Assembly (NCBI GenBank): GCA_917880885.1
Contig: OU862920.1
Span: 620,001-684,000, forward strand
From: Limnephilus marmoratus
Lineage: Eukaryota > Arthropoda > Insecta > Trichoptera > Limnephilidae
Direction: 5' to 3'
Length of the DNA: 64,000 bases
Under the pieces are notes generated by a model, which worked only from the letters and a program-made list of their open reading frames with translations, was not told where the DNA came from and made no database searches. Positions 11,682 through 22,920 of this stretch are shown here, piece after piece. A program made the position numbers and the translations under genes. Positions within the stretch are counted from its first letter, which is position 1, and every line of letters begins with the position of its first letter.

Positions 11682-12818
11682 ATGCAGGCCAATCAATCAG
11701 CCATGTCATCACACTTAGGCTTTATTCCCAATGTGCACAGTTTATCCAAAGCTCACTTACAAGCTGCTCTTGAAGATAGAGGACTCCCTCTAGTGAACAA
11801 GCCTATATCTACATTGAAGGCATATGCGCTTTTATTCAACAAAAGGTACATTAAAAGAATAAACCTCACACCTTCAAACGAAAGTAATTCACGAACCTCT
11901 ACCCAAGTTTTGGAGAATCCTGTTTTTAACAAAGAACTCGAGACACATGTTGTAATAAAGCAAGATGTCACACCTACCTCGACACAAGAAAAAACTTACG
12001 ACCTTTCCTCTTGGAAAATCAAATATAACGGTGTTTCTAATGTACTGGATTTCATTGACCGAATTGAAGAAACGGCCACAATCAAGAATATCCCATTAGA
12101 TATTCTACACAAAAACTTTATAGAACTCATCTCTCCAGAACTGATATCATGGCACCGCATCCAAAAATTTAAGTGCAAAGACTGGAGTATGTTCAGATCA
12201 GCTCTAATCTCTAGCTTTGGAAAAACGGAGGCCCAGCACCGAATTAAATTATCGTTACTAGCCATTAAACAATTAGTAAACGAACCAGTGGCAACGTTCA
12301 TAGAAAGGGCCGAGTCTATCAATATTAAGCTTTCACATCCAGTTCCGGAAGCTGAATTATTGCCAGTCATAACCGATGGCCTTCTAAATAAATACAAAAA
12401 CATTATCACCTCACAAAGGATTCTGTCCTTGGCTCATCTAAACGAAGTCTGCCTCATCTTGGAATCTCACCAAGACAGAAAACACACCAAAGATATGTCA
12501 GACAATGTCGTCGTGCCAAGCCGTTCCTCTGGATTGAAACGAGAATTCGACAATAGGAAAGTTTGCTCCTTTAGCAAAAAAGTAGGCCACCTGGCCACTA
12601 CTTGTTTCAAACAAGCCAAGCTAATGGAATCAAAGGAACCCAGAACCTTTAAGAGGCACCGCTCTAGAGACCGTTCTCCCCCACGCGTCGATCTGCGTGA
12701 AACTTTAAAAAAATCAAGACACAACATGGAAAGGCTACAAGACCCAAGAAATATCAAACCTCAGGTGGACTTTTCCAAACCCCCACCGAATTTCTACATG
12801 AGGAAGCCAAAAAACTAA
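11682..12818 (+). CDS. gag: Gag of the Ty3/gypsy element
   Basis: Structural protein that packages element RNA into virus-like particles. I chose the ATG at 11682, after a pyrimidine-rich leader, giving 378 residues. The N terminus (about residues 15-45) resembles a SAP-type helix pair, followed by a gag-like region of amphipathic helices and a basic C-terminal tail rich in K, R and P. A zinc-knuckle-like CSFSKKVGHLATTC near residue 292 has serine where the second cysteine of CCHC is expected, so metal binding is doubtful. The stop at 12816-12818 is immediately preceded by a slippery heptamer, and pol lies in the -1 frame. Confidence 0.8.
   Translation: MQANQSAMSSHLGFIPNVHSLSKAHLQAALEDRGLPLVNKPISTLKAYALLFNKRYIKRINLTPSNESNSRTSTQVLENPVFNKELETHVVIKQDVTPTSTQEKTYDLSSWKIKYNGVSNVLDFIDRIEETATIKNIPLDILHKNFIELISPELISWHRIQKFKCKDWSMFRSALISSFGKTEAQHRIKLSLLAIKQLVNEPVATFIERAESINIKLSHPVPEAELLPVITDGLLNKYKNIITSQRILSLAHLNEVCLILESHQDRKHTKDMSDNVVVPSRSSGLKREFDNRKVCSFSKKVGHLATTCFKQAKLMESKEPRTFKRHRSRDRSPPRVDLRETLKKSRHNMERLQDPRNIKPQVDFSKPPPNFYMRKPKN
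12809..12815 (+). promoter_or_regulatory. Putative -1 ribosomal frameshift site (A-AAA-AAC)
   Basis: The last gag codons read CCA-AAA-AAC-TAA, placing the heptamer A AAA AAC in the correct phase with the gag stop directly after it. Pol is open in the -1 frame across this point. This fits programmed -1 frameshifting for Gag-Pol synthesis. No strong downstream pseudoknot was found by eye; GGTC...GACC near 12850-12870 is only a weak stem. Confidence 0.7.
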
Positions 12819-15800
12819 ATCATAAACTCTCGGATACCCATTCTGTACCAAGGTCTAAGGAATGGACCGATTGGTTATCACACATTAAGTATTTCAACCA
12901 GACCTTAAACGTTTCTTCAGTTTGTTGCAAACAAGCTAAAGATGGAAGACCTTATGCCCTTTTCTCTGTTAACAATGTTCCCTTTTCCGGACTACTAGAT
13001 AGTGGTGCATCTGTTAGCTGCCTTGACAACAACGCCCACCTGCCTAATGTTAACAATGGTTTTATAGCCTCTTCCCAATCGACACACCTGACAACCGCGG
13101 ATAATGTTTCCCAACCAGTCATTGGTGCTCTTGCCTTGCCAATTAAGTGCAACAATGAAATATTCACAATTAACTTTCTAATAGTGCCCTCTATATCCCA
13201 GAACTTCATCCTTGGTGTTGATTTCTGGAAAGCTTTCAATGTTGCTCCCCAAGTATTTAATACTCTTGGTGAAGCCCCCGCAGCTGCTCAAATTAGTGAA
13301 ATTCATACAATAATACCTCACGAAAATTTAAGCACGAACCAAGCCATCCAATTAAAAGAAATGGTCAATAAATTCGAATCAATATCTTTAGAAAAATGCG
13401 GACTGGGTTTAACAAACTTAGTAGAACACCATATTAAAACCAATGGCCCACCAATCAAGCAACGTTATTACAACTTAGCCCCCCAAAAACTTAAACTTTT
13501 AGAAAACGAACTTGACGAAATGTTGAAAATGGGAGTGGTGGTTCCCAGCAGGAGTGCATGGACCAACCCAACTCTCTTGGTTTCTAAAAAAGACGGCTCT
13601 GCACGTTTCTGTCTCGACAGTAGGCGTTTAAACTCTTGCACAGAAGCCACCGAACGCCAAGTTCATCTCTTCTGTCGATCTCAGCAAAGCTTTCTGGCAG
13701 ATACCCTTAGACGAGGAATCTTGCGAAAAAACTGCTTTCGTTGTACCTGGTAGGGGAATGTTCCATTTTAAAAGATTACCCTTTGGTCTAAAGAACAGCC
13801 CCGTCGAGTTACAAAGACTAATGGACAAACTATTTGGCCCCGAAGTTGATAACAATCTATTTTGCTACCTTGATGATCTCATCATCGTAAGCGACAGCTT
13901 CGAAAAACACCTATTAATGCTGGAAAAAGTTTTTCAACAACTTAAGTTTGCTGGTTTAACCATCAACTTAAATAAGTCTGAGTTTTGTAAATCTCGCTTT
14001 CGTTATTTGGGATTCATTGTCGATGAAAAAGGTCTAAGAACAGACCCCGCTAAGGTAGAAGCCATGGCAAATTTCCCCCGACCCAAAAACGCGAAAGAAG
14101 TCAAAGGTTTCCTCGGACTTACAGGTTACTATAGAAGATTCATCAAAGACTTCTCCACTATTGCAGCCCCCCTAAATAAAATCACCGGCATCCGTAAAGG
14201 CGTCAGCAACTTCCGTTGGGCTGCCGAAGCTGAAGAAGCGTTTATAACTTTAAAAAATGCCCTTCAAACAGCTCCTGTCCTAAATTGTCCAGATTTTGCG
14301 CTCCCTTTTACTCTTCACACGGATGCCTCTAATGTTGGAATCGGTGGAGTTTTAACTCAGGAATTCCCCGACGGCGAACACCCCGTAGCCTATTTTTCCC
14401 GCACATTAAATAAAAACGAGAAAAACTACGGAATTACCGAAAAAGAGTTACTGGCTGTATTGGATTCGGTTCACCATTTCCGCGGTTACATAGACGGTAG
14501 CAAATTTACTGTTGTCACAGACCATAGTAGTTTGAAATGGTTGATCTCCTTAAGTAATCCCTCCGGTAGACTCGCTCGATGGGCCTCTCGTTTGTCTCAA
14601 TATAATTTTGATGTTGTTCACCGTAAAGGCGCGGACAATATTGTCCCAGACGCTCTTTCAAGAATTGAACTGGCCACTCTAAATATTGACGAAACTGCCC
14701 CCTCTCCATCCACAAAAGACGAATGGTATCTTAAAATCTTCGAAGGTTGTAAAAATAACCAACAAAAGTTTCCTAATTTTATCATAAAAGAAGGACAACT
14801 ATACCGCAATTGTAAGGTCCCACTATCTATCCTCGAAGACTACTCATGGAAACTTGTTGTTCCTCTCGAAAAAAGGGAACAAACAATCACCGACAATCAT
14901 AGCGCGCCCGACTCCATACATCCAGGTACTTTCAAGACGTACAAAAAGATTTCCTTGAAATATTACTGGCCTGGTCTTTTTAAGCAAGTTCGCAATTACA
15001 TCTCTAAATGTGAAACATGTAAAGCTTATAAACATAGCACGGCAGCACCTGCTGGCCTAATGGGTAAACCCAAATGTGCCGACAGACCCCTCCAATCGCT
15101 GTCTATGGACCTTATCGGACCCCTCCCTCAAAGCTAAGCTGGACACATGCACATACTTAGCGTAGTGGACGTCTTCACCAAATTCTGTTGGATCTTCCCT
15201 TTAAAAAGAGCCAACGCGTCCGCCATCATTAAACTCCTAGAAAAACACATCTTTATACCCTACGGAACACCCAGAACCGTAATAGTTGATAACGGAAAAC
15301 AATTTATTGCCCAAGAATTCAAAGATTTTCTTGCCAAATACGGAATCAGGGATATTTATTACAATACCTTGTACACTCCTCAAAATAACACCGTCGAACG
15401 TTACAACCAAACCATCTATACAGCACTGGCTATTTTAGTTGACAAAGATCAACGTACTTGGTGTAAAAATTTAGATAAAATCCAAGCTGCCATGAATAAT
15501 ACTGTCAACCTAACCACTGGTTACACCCCTTTCTTTTTAAAACACGGTATGGAACAAGTTGTCCACGGTTCATTACATTGGGATACAAATTTTCCTACGT
15601 CAACTGCTTCTACAAGTAACCCCACCGCAGACTATGCCCATCGTTTGGAAGAATTGTCTGCCATTTATAGCGAAGTCACCGATGCTCTGCTTCTGGCCCA
15701 CCAAAAGAGTGCGGACAGATACAACTTACGTAGGAAACATGTCACCTTTAATATCGGCGATATAGTCTGGAGAAAGAACAATACACTTTCCCAAGGAGCC

Positions 15801-15992
15801 CTATACTTCTCCGCCAAACTGGCACCACGTTTTGTCAAGGCCAAGGTTCTTAAAAAAATATCAGATTCAGTATATTCCTTGTCTGACGCATCTGGCAAAC
15901 ATATTGGTAATTACCGCATTAAGGACATTGTAAAGTCTGGAAGTGAGGAGTCAGCTGAAACTGTCCCCACTACCTCAGCAATCATGAATTGA
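12813..15992 (+). pseudogene. pol: Pol of the Ty3/gypsy element (protease-RT-RNase H-integrase), broken
   Basis: Pol continues in the -1 frame from the gag end. The protease has LLDSGASVSC (12998-13009 codes DSGA). RT begins around 13500, but near 13640 a deletion with frameshift removes the segment between LNSCT and AKFISSVDLSKAFWQI; RT then continues with PFGLKNSP, the catalytic YLDD (13866-13877) and LGFIVDEKG. RNase H has HTDASNVGIGG and YGITEKELLAVL. Integrase has an HHCC-type zinc region ending CETC, SMDLIG, IVDNGKQF and NNTVERYN as the D-D-E triad, and a GPY/F-like tail. An in-frame TAA at 15135-15137 splits integrase before its core. At least two disabling lesions are present. Confidence 0.88.
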
Positions 15993-18900
15993 CCCACTGT
16001 GTAGCAGCACAACCTTTTGGTAAACCTACATAGCCTTACTATAGTTGGCATGTAAAGAGTCAACTACATGTCCACCCTTTCGTTGATAAGACGACGATTA
16101 TTTTTTAATCATCCTTGTAAATTAATGTATATTCACATATTATAAGGCACTTTCAAAAGTTGCTTTTGTACTGGCGACCACGTCTCTCACGACAATTTTG
16201 TCTCATTTTATTTTTTTCTCTCACCTGTTCGGAGGCTGATCACTTCAGAACAGAGACACCCCTCGAGTCACAATGTTTGGGAAGTCATGAACCCAAACTG
16301 TTGCTTCTCAACCCCTACACTACGTAATGTTCATACAACATGTATATTTTTGTTTTATTTATCGCCGTGCCATGTAACTTGTAATCCTTTTGTTTTTTTC
16401 ATTTTATCACCATCCCATGTCGAGATAATGTTCCATTGTCTTGATATATCAAAGTAAAATAATTAACAACCGCCATCGGCACAACGTTCTGGAGTTCAAA
16501 GTTTGTAAATTCCAAAGTGTTAAAATCACGACCCAGAACTGGTTAACTATTCTTACTACCCACTATATTTTACCTACCATGGTAAAGTCAGGTAGTCCTC
16601 TTGTCTTTCCAGTTTTATCTTGAGTACGTAAAACCCAATAGTGGCCTCAAGTACGAACCAAATAGTGATTACTTACATAGTTGCTCACTTTGTATATATA
16701 AGTTTTTCAATTTTTTCTTAAATTTAAAATTGATGGCGTCCTACCCATGCTCATGTTTTTACCCAAAATTGGATATTGATACGTCCATTTTGGAAATTGT
16801 ATTTATAAAGCCAAAAATCGGTCTTTATAATTTTGTACACAAACCTATTTAACTCGTTTCAACTAAAGTACATAAAACCGAATATTCCGGTCTTTTGTTG
16901 TAATAGCGAAGTCTTCGTTTCGTTCCTATATTGTTACACCATGTATGTCTTGTATTACGCGTCTCAACTCTACGGGACAGGTTAATAAAAACCTCGCGGT
17001 CATCCTGATTCTTGTACGGAAACAATTGCAACCTAACGTAAATCTACAATGTTTTGTTAGAGTATCGTGTTGCAAATAGGCAATTCAACCTTTGTCTCAC
17101 CACCCAACCAAGTGTTTTGCAACATAAAAATTGCATCACGCGGCAGATTGGTAGCTATACAAAAGGTATGTAAAACCTCAATTGGTCCTTTTTGTTTTCC
17201 TCACTGAAGGTTGCTACAATAGACAGTATGTAAAACCATATAGGTCTGTCTTCATTTATCGCACAGGGTAAACAGAAATATACTCTGTCATCACCTCACT
17301 CCTTGTAAGACATGAAGTAACATAAACTGTTTACCTCCTCTGTTATTCTGTCGTACGCCTTTTGGGCTACGAAGTTAGTCAATCTAACAAATCTTTACCT
17401 ACAACATTAAAACAATACTGTTAATGTTTAGTGTGTTGTATTCAAACGTAACCATGCTACGCGACAGGAGAGATCCTTAGAATACCTGCCACGATACGAG
17501 AAGTTCGTTATAATCACTTTATGCTCATAACTAATGTTGTTGAGTTGGTCGTGTGTCATTATTTGTCATGAGTACCGCCCTGTATAATATGTTTTGGTCG
17601 TGTGTCATTATTTGTCATGAGTACCATTTTTGTGTATAATTGTGTATAAACTCTGTACACGAGACGTGAAGACGTAATAATAATACTTACCGTGATTCGT
17701 GTGAACGACATAATATCGGCCTTGCTATCTTCTTTAAGATGCATTGTATAACACTCTATGACTTCTGTCTATAATTGAGCTGTATCTTGTTATAATTGTG
17801 TACCTATATAATTTGTGCACCAAACGTGAAGACGTTACAATACTCACCATGGATCGTGCGAACGAAATAATATCAACCCTTTTTGTGCGCACTACACAAA
17901 GTAGTCCACAACCTTTTTGTAAATTGTTCAACGACAATGCCCGTGGACTTCCTGTTTTGCCACTTCTTTCTCTAAAGGAAAGAAGCCCAGGAATATCTAC
18001 TATCTCAAAAGGACTAGCTTGAGAGCTTCACTGTCAGCTATGGGGCATAGTGCCGTGGGAGTTAATCGAATGGGCACAAAACCACCAAACTCGTCGTCTG
18101 GGAAGCGAATAAAAGAAATCCCAGGATTGTGAAATTGGAGCGAGGGTCTATCTTTTCTCACAATCATGTATCTTTGTCCATGTCTATCTTTTCTCACAAA
18201 AAAAAAATTTTTGGCCGTGAAAACCTAAAATCATAATCATGTAGAAGTTTAATATGACCCCCAATCTTTTGACAAATACACGCAAAAGATTAGCCTTGGT
18301 ATAATGTGTATTCAAACCCCCTTCTCATTGCCTACAATACTATCCACTTTAAATCAATGTAAAGAGCCAGGAAATCTGCTGGGTGATTATGTTTCTTTCT
18401 CACATAGAGTTTGAATTGGAAATTAGTCCAGTCTCTAGCAAATTTCGTAACTCGACTCCTTCCTTTTTCCTCTCCTTTCCCCACTCCCATACTCTCAGAC
18501 ATATGTTATGAGGCGGAAAATCTGTTGTTGACCATATTTCGCCCTCAGTTCGAGTTCGAATAGGAGACTGTCCAGTTATCCACAGGTTTTTCCCCTCAAT
18601 CGCGGCGTTTGTCTCGCCATTTTTCCTCTCAGTTTTACGAAACACATTCATGAATACTGGATATGTACGATATGCACTTGGCGTACCGTCTGTCTCCTTT
18701 TTGACAACCTTTATCCATGAATTGGTTTTCCCTTTGCCGTGATCCGTTCACGATCTTTTGTCTTGTTCTTTGAAATTCTAAGAAAATGTTACCACCTTAT
18801 GTTAACATAGGCCATGGAAGGCCAGTTGTTTTTTCAAACAAGGCATTTTATCATTCGGAAAACGCCAAATCATCCTAATAAAGGATAATGTTCTTACAAT

Positions 18901-20316
18901 CTTAGTTAGGAATCTCTCTCTTCGTCAATCCCTGGGTCGGTGGTTAAACTTCGTTTGTTTCATTATCTAGACACATTTTGTTTCTCTCCAAACTTTTTCT
19001 TCATTGGTCTCTAGGCAGGTAAATCTCAAGAATTTTGGCTCTAATAATAATTTCTCCCGGATTTAAAAAAAAAGCCCAGGCGGACGTCATCACCAGCAGC
19101 CTCGCTGAGCCCCGCTTCCTGACAACCCGCGCTGTGGTTATGAAGGTCCTTCCTGCTGCTATCCCCTACACAATTGTTCCTGAAAGCACAGACCATACCG
19201 CACATATGTATGTATGTTGTCTTGTTGTGCCACTGCGAGCCGAGTTGTCCCACTATACATTATGACACTCTGAACTACCTTTTGGGCACGCTAGCCCCTG
19301 GGTTGTTCTTGCTCCTGCCTCCGAAGCCAGTTATGTCGTCTCTTGCTCTGTCATGCAGTGACACACACCATGTCATGTGTAAACCATTATTACCTTGACT
19401 CTCCAGCATTTGCTAAATGCACACCTCTACAAGTTATTCTGAGCTACATTATGCTTCGAGAAACATTATACACGATCCGTGCTTACCATAATGGCACATA
19501 GGATTCGTACTGGCATGTCTGCAGATCCTGGACGCTACTCTTCAATGACCTTTGTAACCATAGCCGCGACACTGCAAACCACAGCACCTACCTCGCGAAT
19601 TTCGAAGCCTACAACGAAACAAAGTGTTCCTTCTCTAAGACCTAGTGTAATCCAGAGTGTTATCTCAAATGGGTCTGATTACGGTGATAATGTAATCCTT
19701 AGAGTCTGTGAAATAACGCCTTCTCCGTGATTCTTCGTAATTCTTCGAAACCCTCCGAAACTCGTCAAAACGAATCTACGCTCCGCAAACTTAGCTTCCA
19801 GACCAATGAAACCATAGAAGCATACTTATAAGCATCCTTTTGTCTCCTCTTGCCCAAATTTGAACTGTCATTTCCCAATTGCATAACATTGTGTATTGTC
19901 ATTTCTCAATTGCATAACATTGTGTATTGTCATTTCCCAATTGCATAACATTGTGTATTGTCATTTCTCAATTGCATAACATTGTGTATTATCATTTCTC
20001 AATTGCATAACATTGTGTATTGTCATTTCAATGGAATAACCCCGTATATTGTTTTATACCTTGTGTTCTCTACTGTCGGTGCCAAACATTTTATGTATCC
20101 CCCCCACCTCCCGCAAACATTGTTATCCAACTATAACATGAGCTAGTCTGTATGTTTTAGCTAGGTTTCTCTCCAACCTACCAAGGTCTCTCAAACTCAA
20201 CTCTCCCTCTCCTGTCGGTCGGTTCTCTCAAAAATAACCCTGATGGAAGCATAAGAGGATTTTTTTCCCCTACAGCTCCATTGCCACGTCGCCTTTTTTC
20301 CGAGCGCGGGGGGAAG
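15993..20316 (+). other. 4.3-kb non-coding 3' region of the LTR element
   Basis: No open frame of note exists on either strand and no env-like protein is seen, although this is over a third of the element. Contents: a recurring short motif GTAYRTAAAACC at about 16627, 16868, 17165 and 17228; a 48-bp direct duplication at 17546/17594; a 30-bp match to the terminus of the local Penelope-like element at about 18207; a 31-bp tandem array at 19866-20037; and a purine-rich GCGCGGGGGGAAG tract at 20304-20316 that fits a polypurine tract. Confidence 0.75.
19866..20037. repeat. 31-bp tandem repeat, about 5.5 copies
   Basis: Units start at 19866, 19897, 19928, 19959, 19990 and 20021, each containing CAATTGCATAACATTGTGTA (the last copy decayed); the only regular variation is a C/T in the leading TTTCYC. 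Confidence 0.9.
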
Positions 20317-21070
20317 TGTTACGGAGCGCATTTCCGGTTTGACAATATTAAAGAGTTACTTTATGACTCGCGCGCCGCAGTGTTTCCGGCCGCTCGGAAC
20401 AGCAAAGCGGCGATACGCGTTCGAGCCCCACAGTCAGCGCCCAGCCTCAGAGCACCGAGCACGTGCCGCTGTGTGCCGCTCGCTCCATACGACCGACGGT
20501 AGAATCTCGTGGAACAATGGCGCCAGACACGTGTTGTAACCATGTATTCGAGGACTGGAACATCAGAGTTCGTTGCCGAATCGAACACGCCTCTCACACC
20601 ACCCTGTAAGTGACTGCATTGCCGTATTCCCTCTTTAATAATGTGTCTATTCGCTGTGTTAGTGATTGCCTCGCGAAACCCACCCGGGATGACGAAATTG
20701 AGAGATCATGTTAGTTCTAAAGTTCAGCTAGGTCATTGTCATTGTGTTCATACTACATTGTTGACCCCTGTGATTACTGTAATGTTTTGTACCTGTTGAT
20801 TCTACAATATATGACCTTTTCCTCTATTAACTGTTGTTATTCCGCTACGGTGGAGGTACCCAGGGCGACGCCCCGCACTGTATATTGAGAGATGGAGCTT
20901 ACCTGATAGCCTACCGGCGGCCTCCGCTCTGAATAGAGAGATCTCATATGCTTTTTCCGATTTTGCTAGCCTCGGGCATGTTGAGACGATATTGTTGGGG
21001 GTACACACCGCGCCTACCCCAGGCCCCACGTGTGTTGTAGCCCAAACGCACCACAGGCCCCAACGTATCA
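20317..21070 (+). repeat. 3' LTR
   Basis: 754 bp, TG...CA, followed by the duplicated target AATG at 21071-21074, after which the interrupted CR1-like LINE resumes. The purine-rich tract lies immediately upstream. Confidence 0.93.
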
Positions 21071-22920
21071 AATGACAAATTCAAAAATCTATTTCAAGAT
21101 TCAAAAAAGACATGGGACGAGTGTAATCAAATTTTAGGTAAGAAATGTAAAAATAATTGTGACCAAGTTGCCTCCAAATATTTGATGAAAGATCGGACCA
21201 AAGAAAATGTAACTAATGATTTTGTTAATTATTTCTCTGACAGTGTTTGCAATATGTTACATAAATGTAATTACAGGACAACTGCTTTTGAACCAGAGAA
21301 GATGCCTCATAGCATGTACCTACCAAGGGCTAAAATTGCTGATATAGAAAGCATTGTGCGGCAACTTAAAAGCTCTTTTCCTGGAATTGATAATATCAGA
21401 ATGAGTGATATTAAAAAACATATAATAATTTTAGCTCCAATCATAGCCCATTTTGTAAATAGAATTTTATTTGAAGCAAAAATTCCAGATGACTTAAAAT
21501 GTAGTATTATCAGACCCATTTATAAAGGAGGTGATCACACTTTATTGGGTAATTATAGACCGATTAGTATTTTGCCATCACTCGAAAAAATTCTTGAAAA
21601 ATACATTCAGTTGAAATTAATAAAATATTTAGAAGATTTTTCTATTATTGATACAAATCAATATGGATTCCAGAAAAAAAAGGGTACCGAAATGCTACTT
21701 CAAAAATTTGCCAGTTTCATAAATAATGAACTAAATAGTAAAAATCATGTATTAGTTTTATTTATAGATTATTCTAAAGCATTTGACACTATTAATCATA
21801 GAAAATTATTGCAGATACTAGAAATCATAGGAATAAGAGGAAAGCTCCTAAAACTATTTGAAAATTACTTGAACAACCGTTGCATGAAAATAAAGCTATT
21901 GAACACTTTAAGTAAAAAAAGAAAAAATTTAGCTGGCGTTCCTCAAGGTTCCATATTAGGTCCAATTTTATATATCATTTATGTATCTTTTATTAAGTAC
22001 ATCTTTAAACATGTAAAACACTTTGTGTATGCGGATGATACTGCACTAGTGATTTCTCGCAGTGATTTAAAATTATGTATTGAAATCTTACAAAAGGATT
22101 ACATTGAGCTTTTGAAATGGTCTCATGACTCTGGTTTAATCATAAATGCAAAAAAAACCAAATTGATACATATTAGATCACCCAATGCCAAGACAAATAT
22201 TAATACACCAGAAATAAAAACACACGGTTCAGATTGCTTACATGTTGGTATCCCAGCATTGTGTACATGCGAAAATATTGAAGTGGTTAAAGAATATGTT
22301 TATTTAGGTGTAATTATTGACTGCTTTTTCAAATGGGATTTACAAATAAATAAAGTCTGTGAACGTCTGAGATCTATTGTTAGTAGATTATATAAACTTA
22401 AATTCTATGTTCCAATATGTACACTTCGAATAATTTATTTATCATTAGCTGAGTCTATTATAAGGTACGGAATTACAGCTTGGGGACTTTCCTGTAAGAC
22501 AAATGTTAATCATGTTCAATCAGTCCAAAATTCATTAGTCAAATTATTAGCTCATAAAATTTTATACGAGCAAAGACACAATGTTGCGTACTTTTACCAG
22601 AATCTTAAAATTCTCTCAGTAAGAGCAATTCTGTGGCATAAAATTATTTTTCAGCATTTGAATAGCCCTATATACATAAATAGACTGGACCACACTTACA
22701 ATACTCGATTTACGTTAAATGAAGGACTAATCGTACCTAAGCACTTAAACAAATATGGACAAAGAACGCTGGACTACATGATACCTACATGCTTAAATAT
22801 GTTACCTGCTAAAATTAAAAAATGTACAAATAATGTAAGAACAAATATTATATTGAAAAATTGGCTCGCCGAAAGAAAAAGTTTGTTTTAAAAATTCTTG
22901 TAGTAACACAAAAAAAAAAC
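21071..22920 (+). pseudogene. CR1-like LINE, 3' part: reverse transcriptase domain
   Basis: This continues the LINE begun at 1739; joining codons across the LTR element keeps the frame. It encodes RT with SFPGIDNIRM, NYRPISILPS, LFIDYSKAFDTINH (motif A), GVPQGSILGPIL (motif B) and FVYADDTALV (YADD from 22028), then thumb and C-terminal motifs YLGVIIDCFFKWD and IIRYGITAWG. The stop is at 22889-22891 and a short A run at 22910-22919 probably marks the 3' end. From 21071 to 22891 the frame has no break, in contrast with the endonuclease part. The insertions at 2897 and 9410 make the element non-functional. Confidence 0.9.

Larger units (their letters stand above)
9410..21070 (+). mobile_element. 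11.7-kb Ty3/gypsy LTR retrotransposon
   Basis: Two 754-bp direct repeats (9410-10163 and 20317-21070) begin TGTTACGG and end in CA; they are flanked by the 4-bp target duplication AATG. The order is LTR, 1.5-kb leader, gag, pol (protease, RT, RNase H, integrase), 4.3 kb without coding sequence, purine-rich tract, LTR. The repeats differ at only about three positions in my reading, implying a recent insertion, yet pol carries a deletion with frameshift and a nonsense codon. Confidence 0.93.

Noticed and set aside
15993..20316. Env gene of the gypsy element
   Set aside because: No open frame of useful length, signal peptide or membrane segment was found on either strand.
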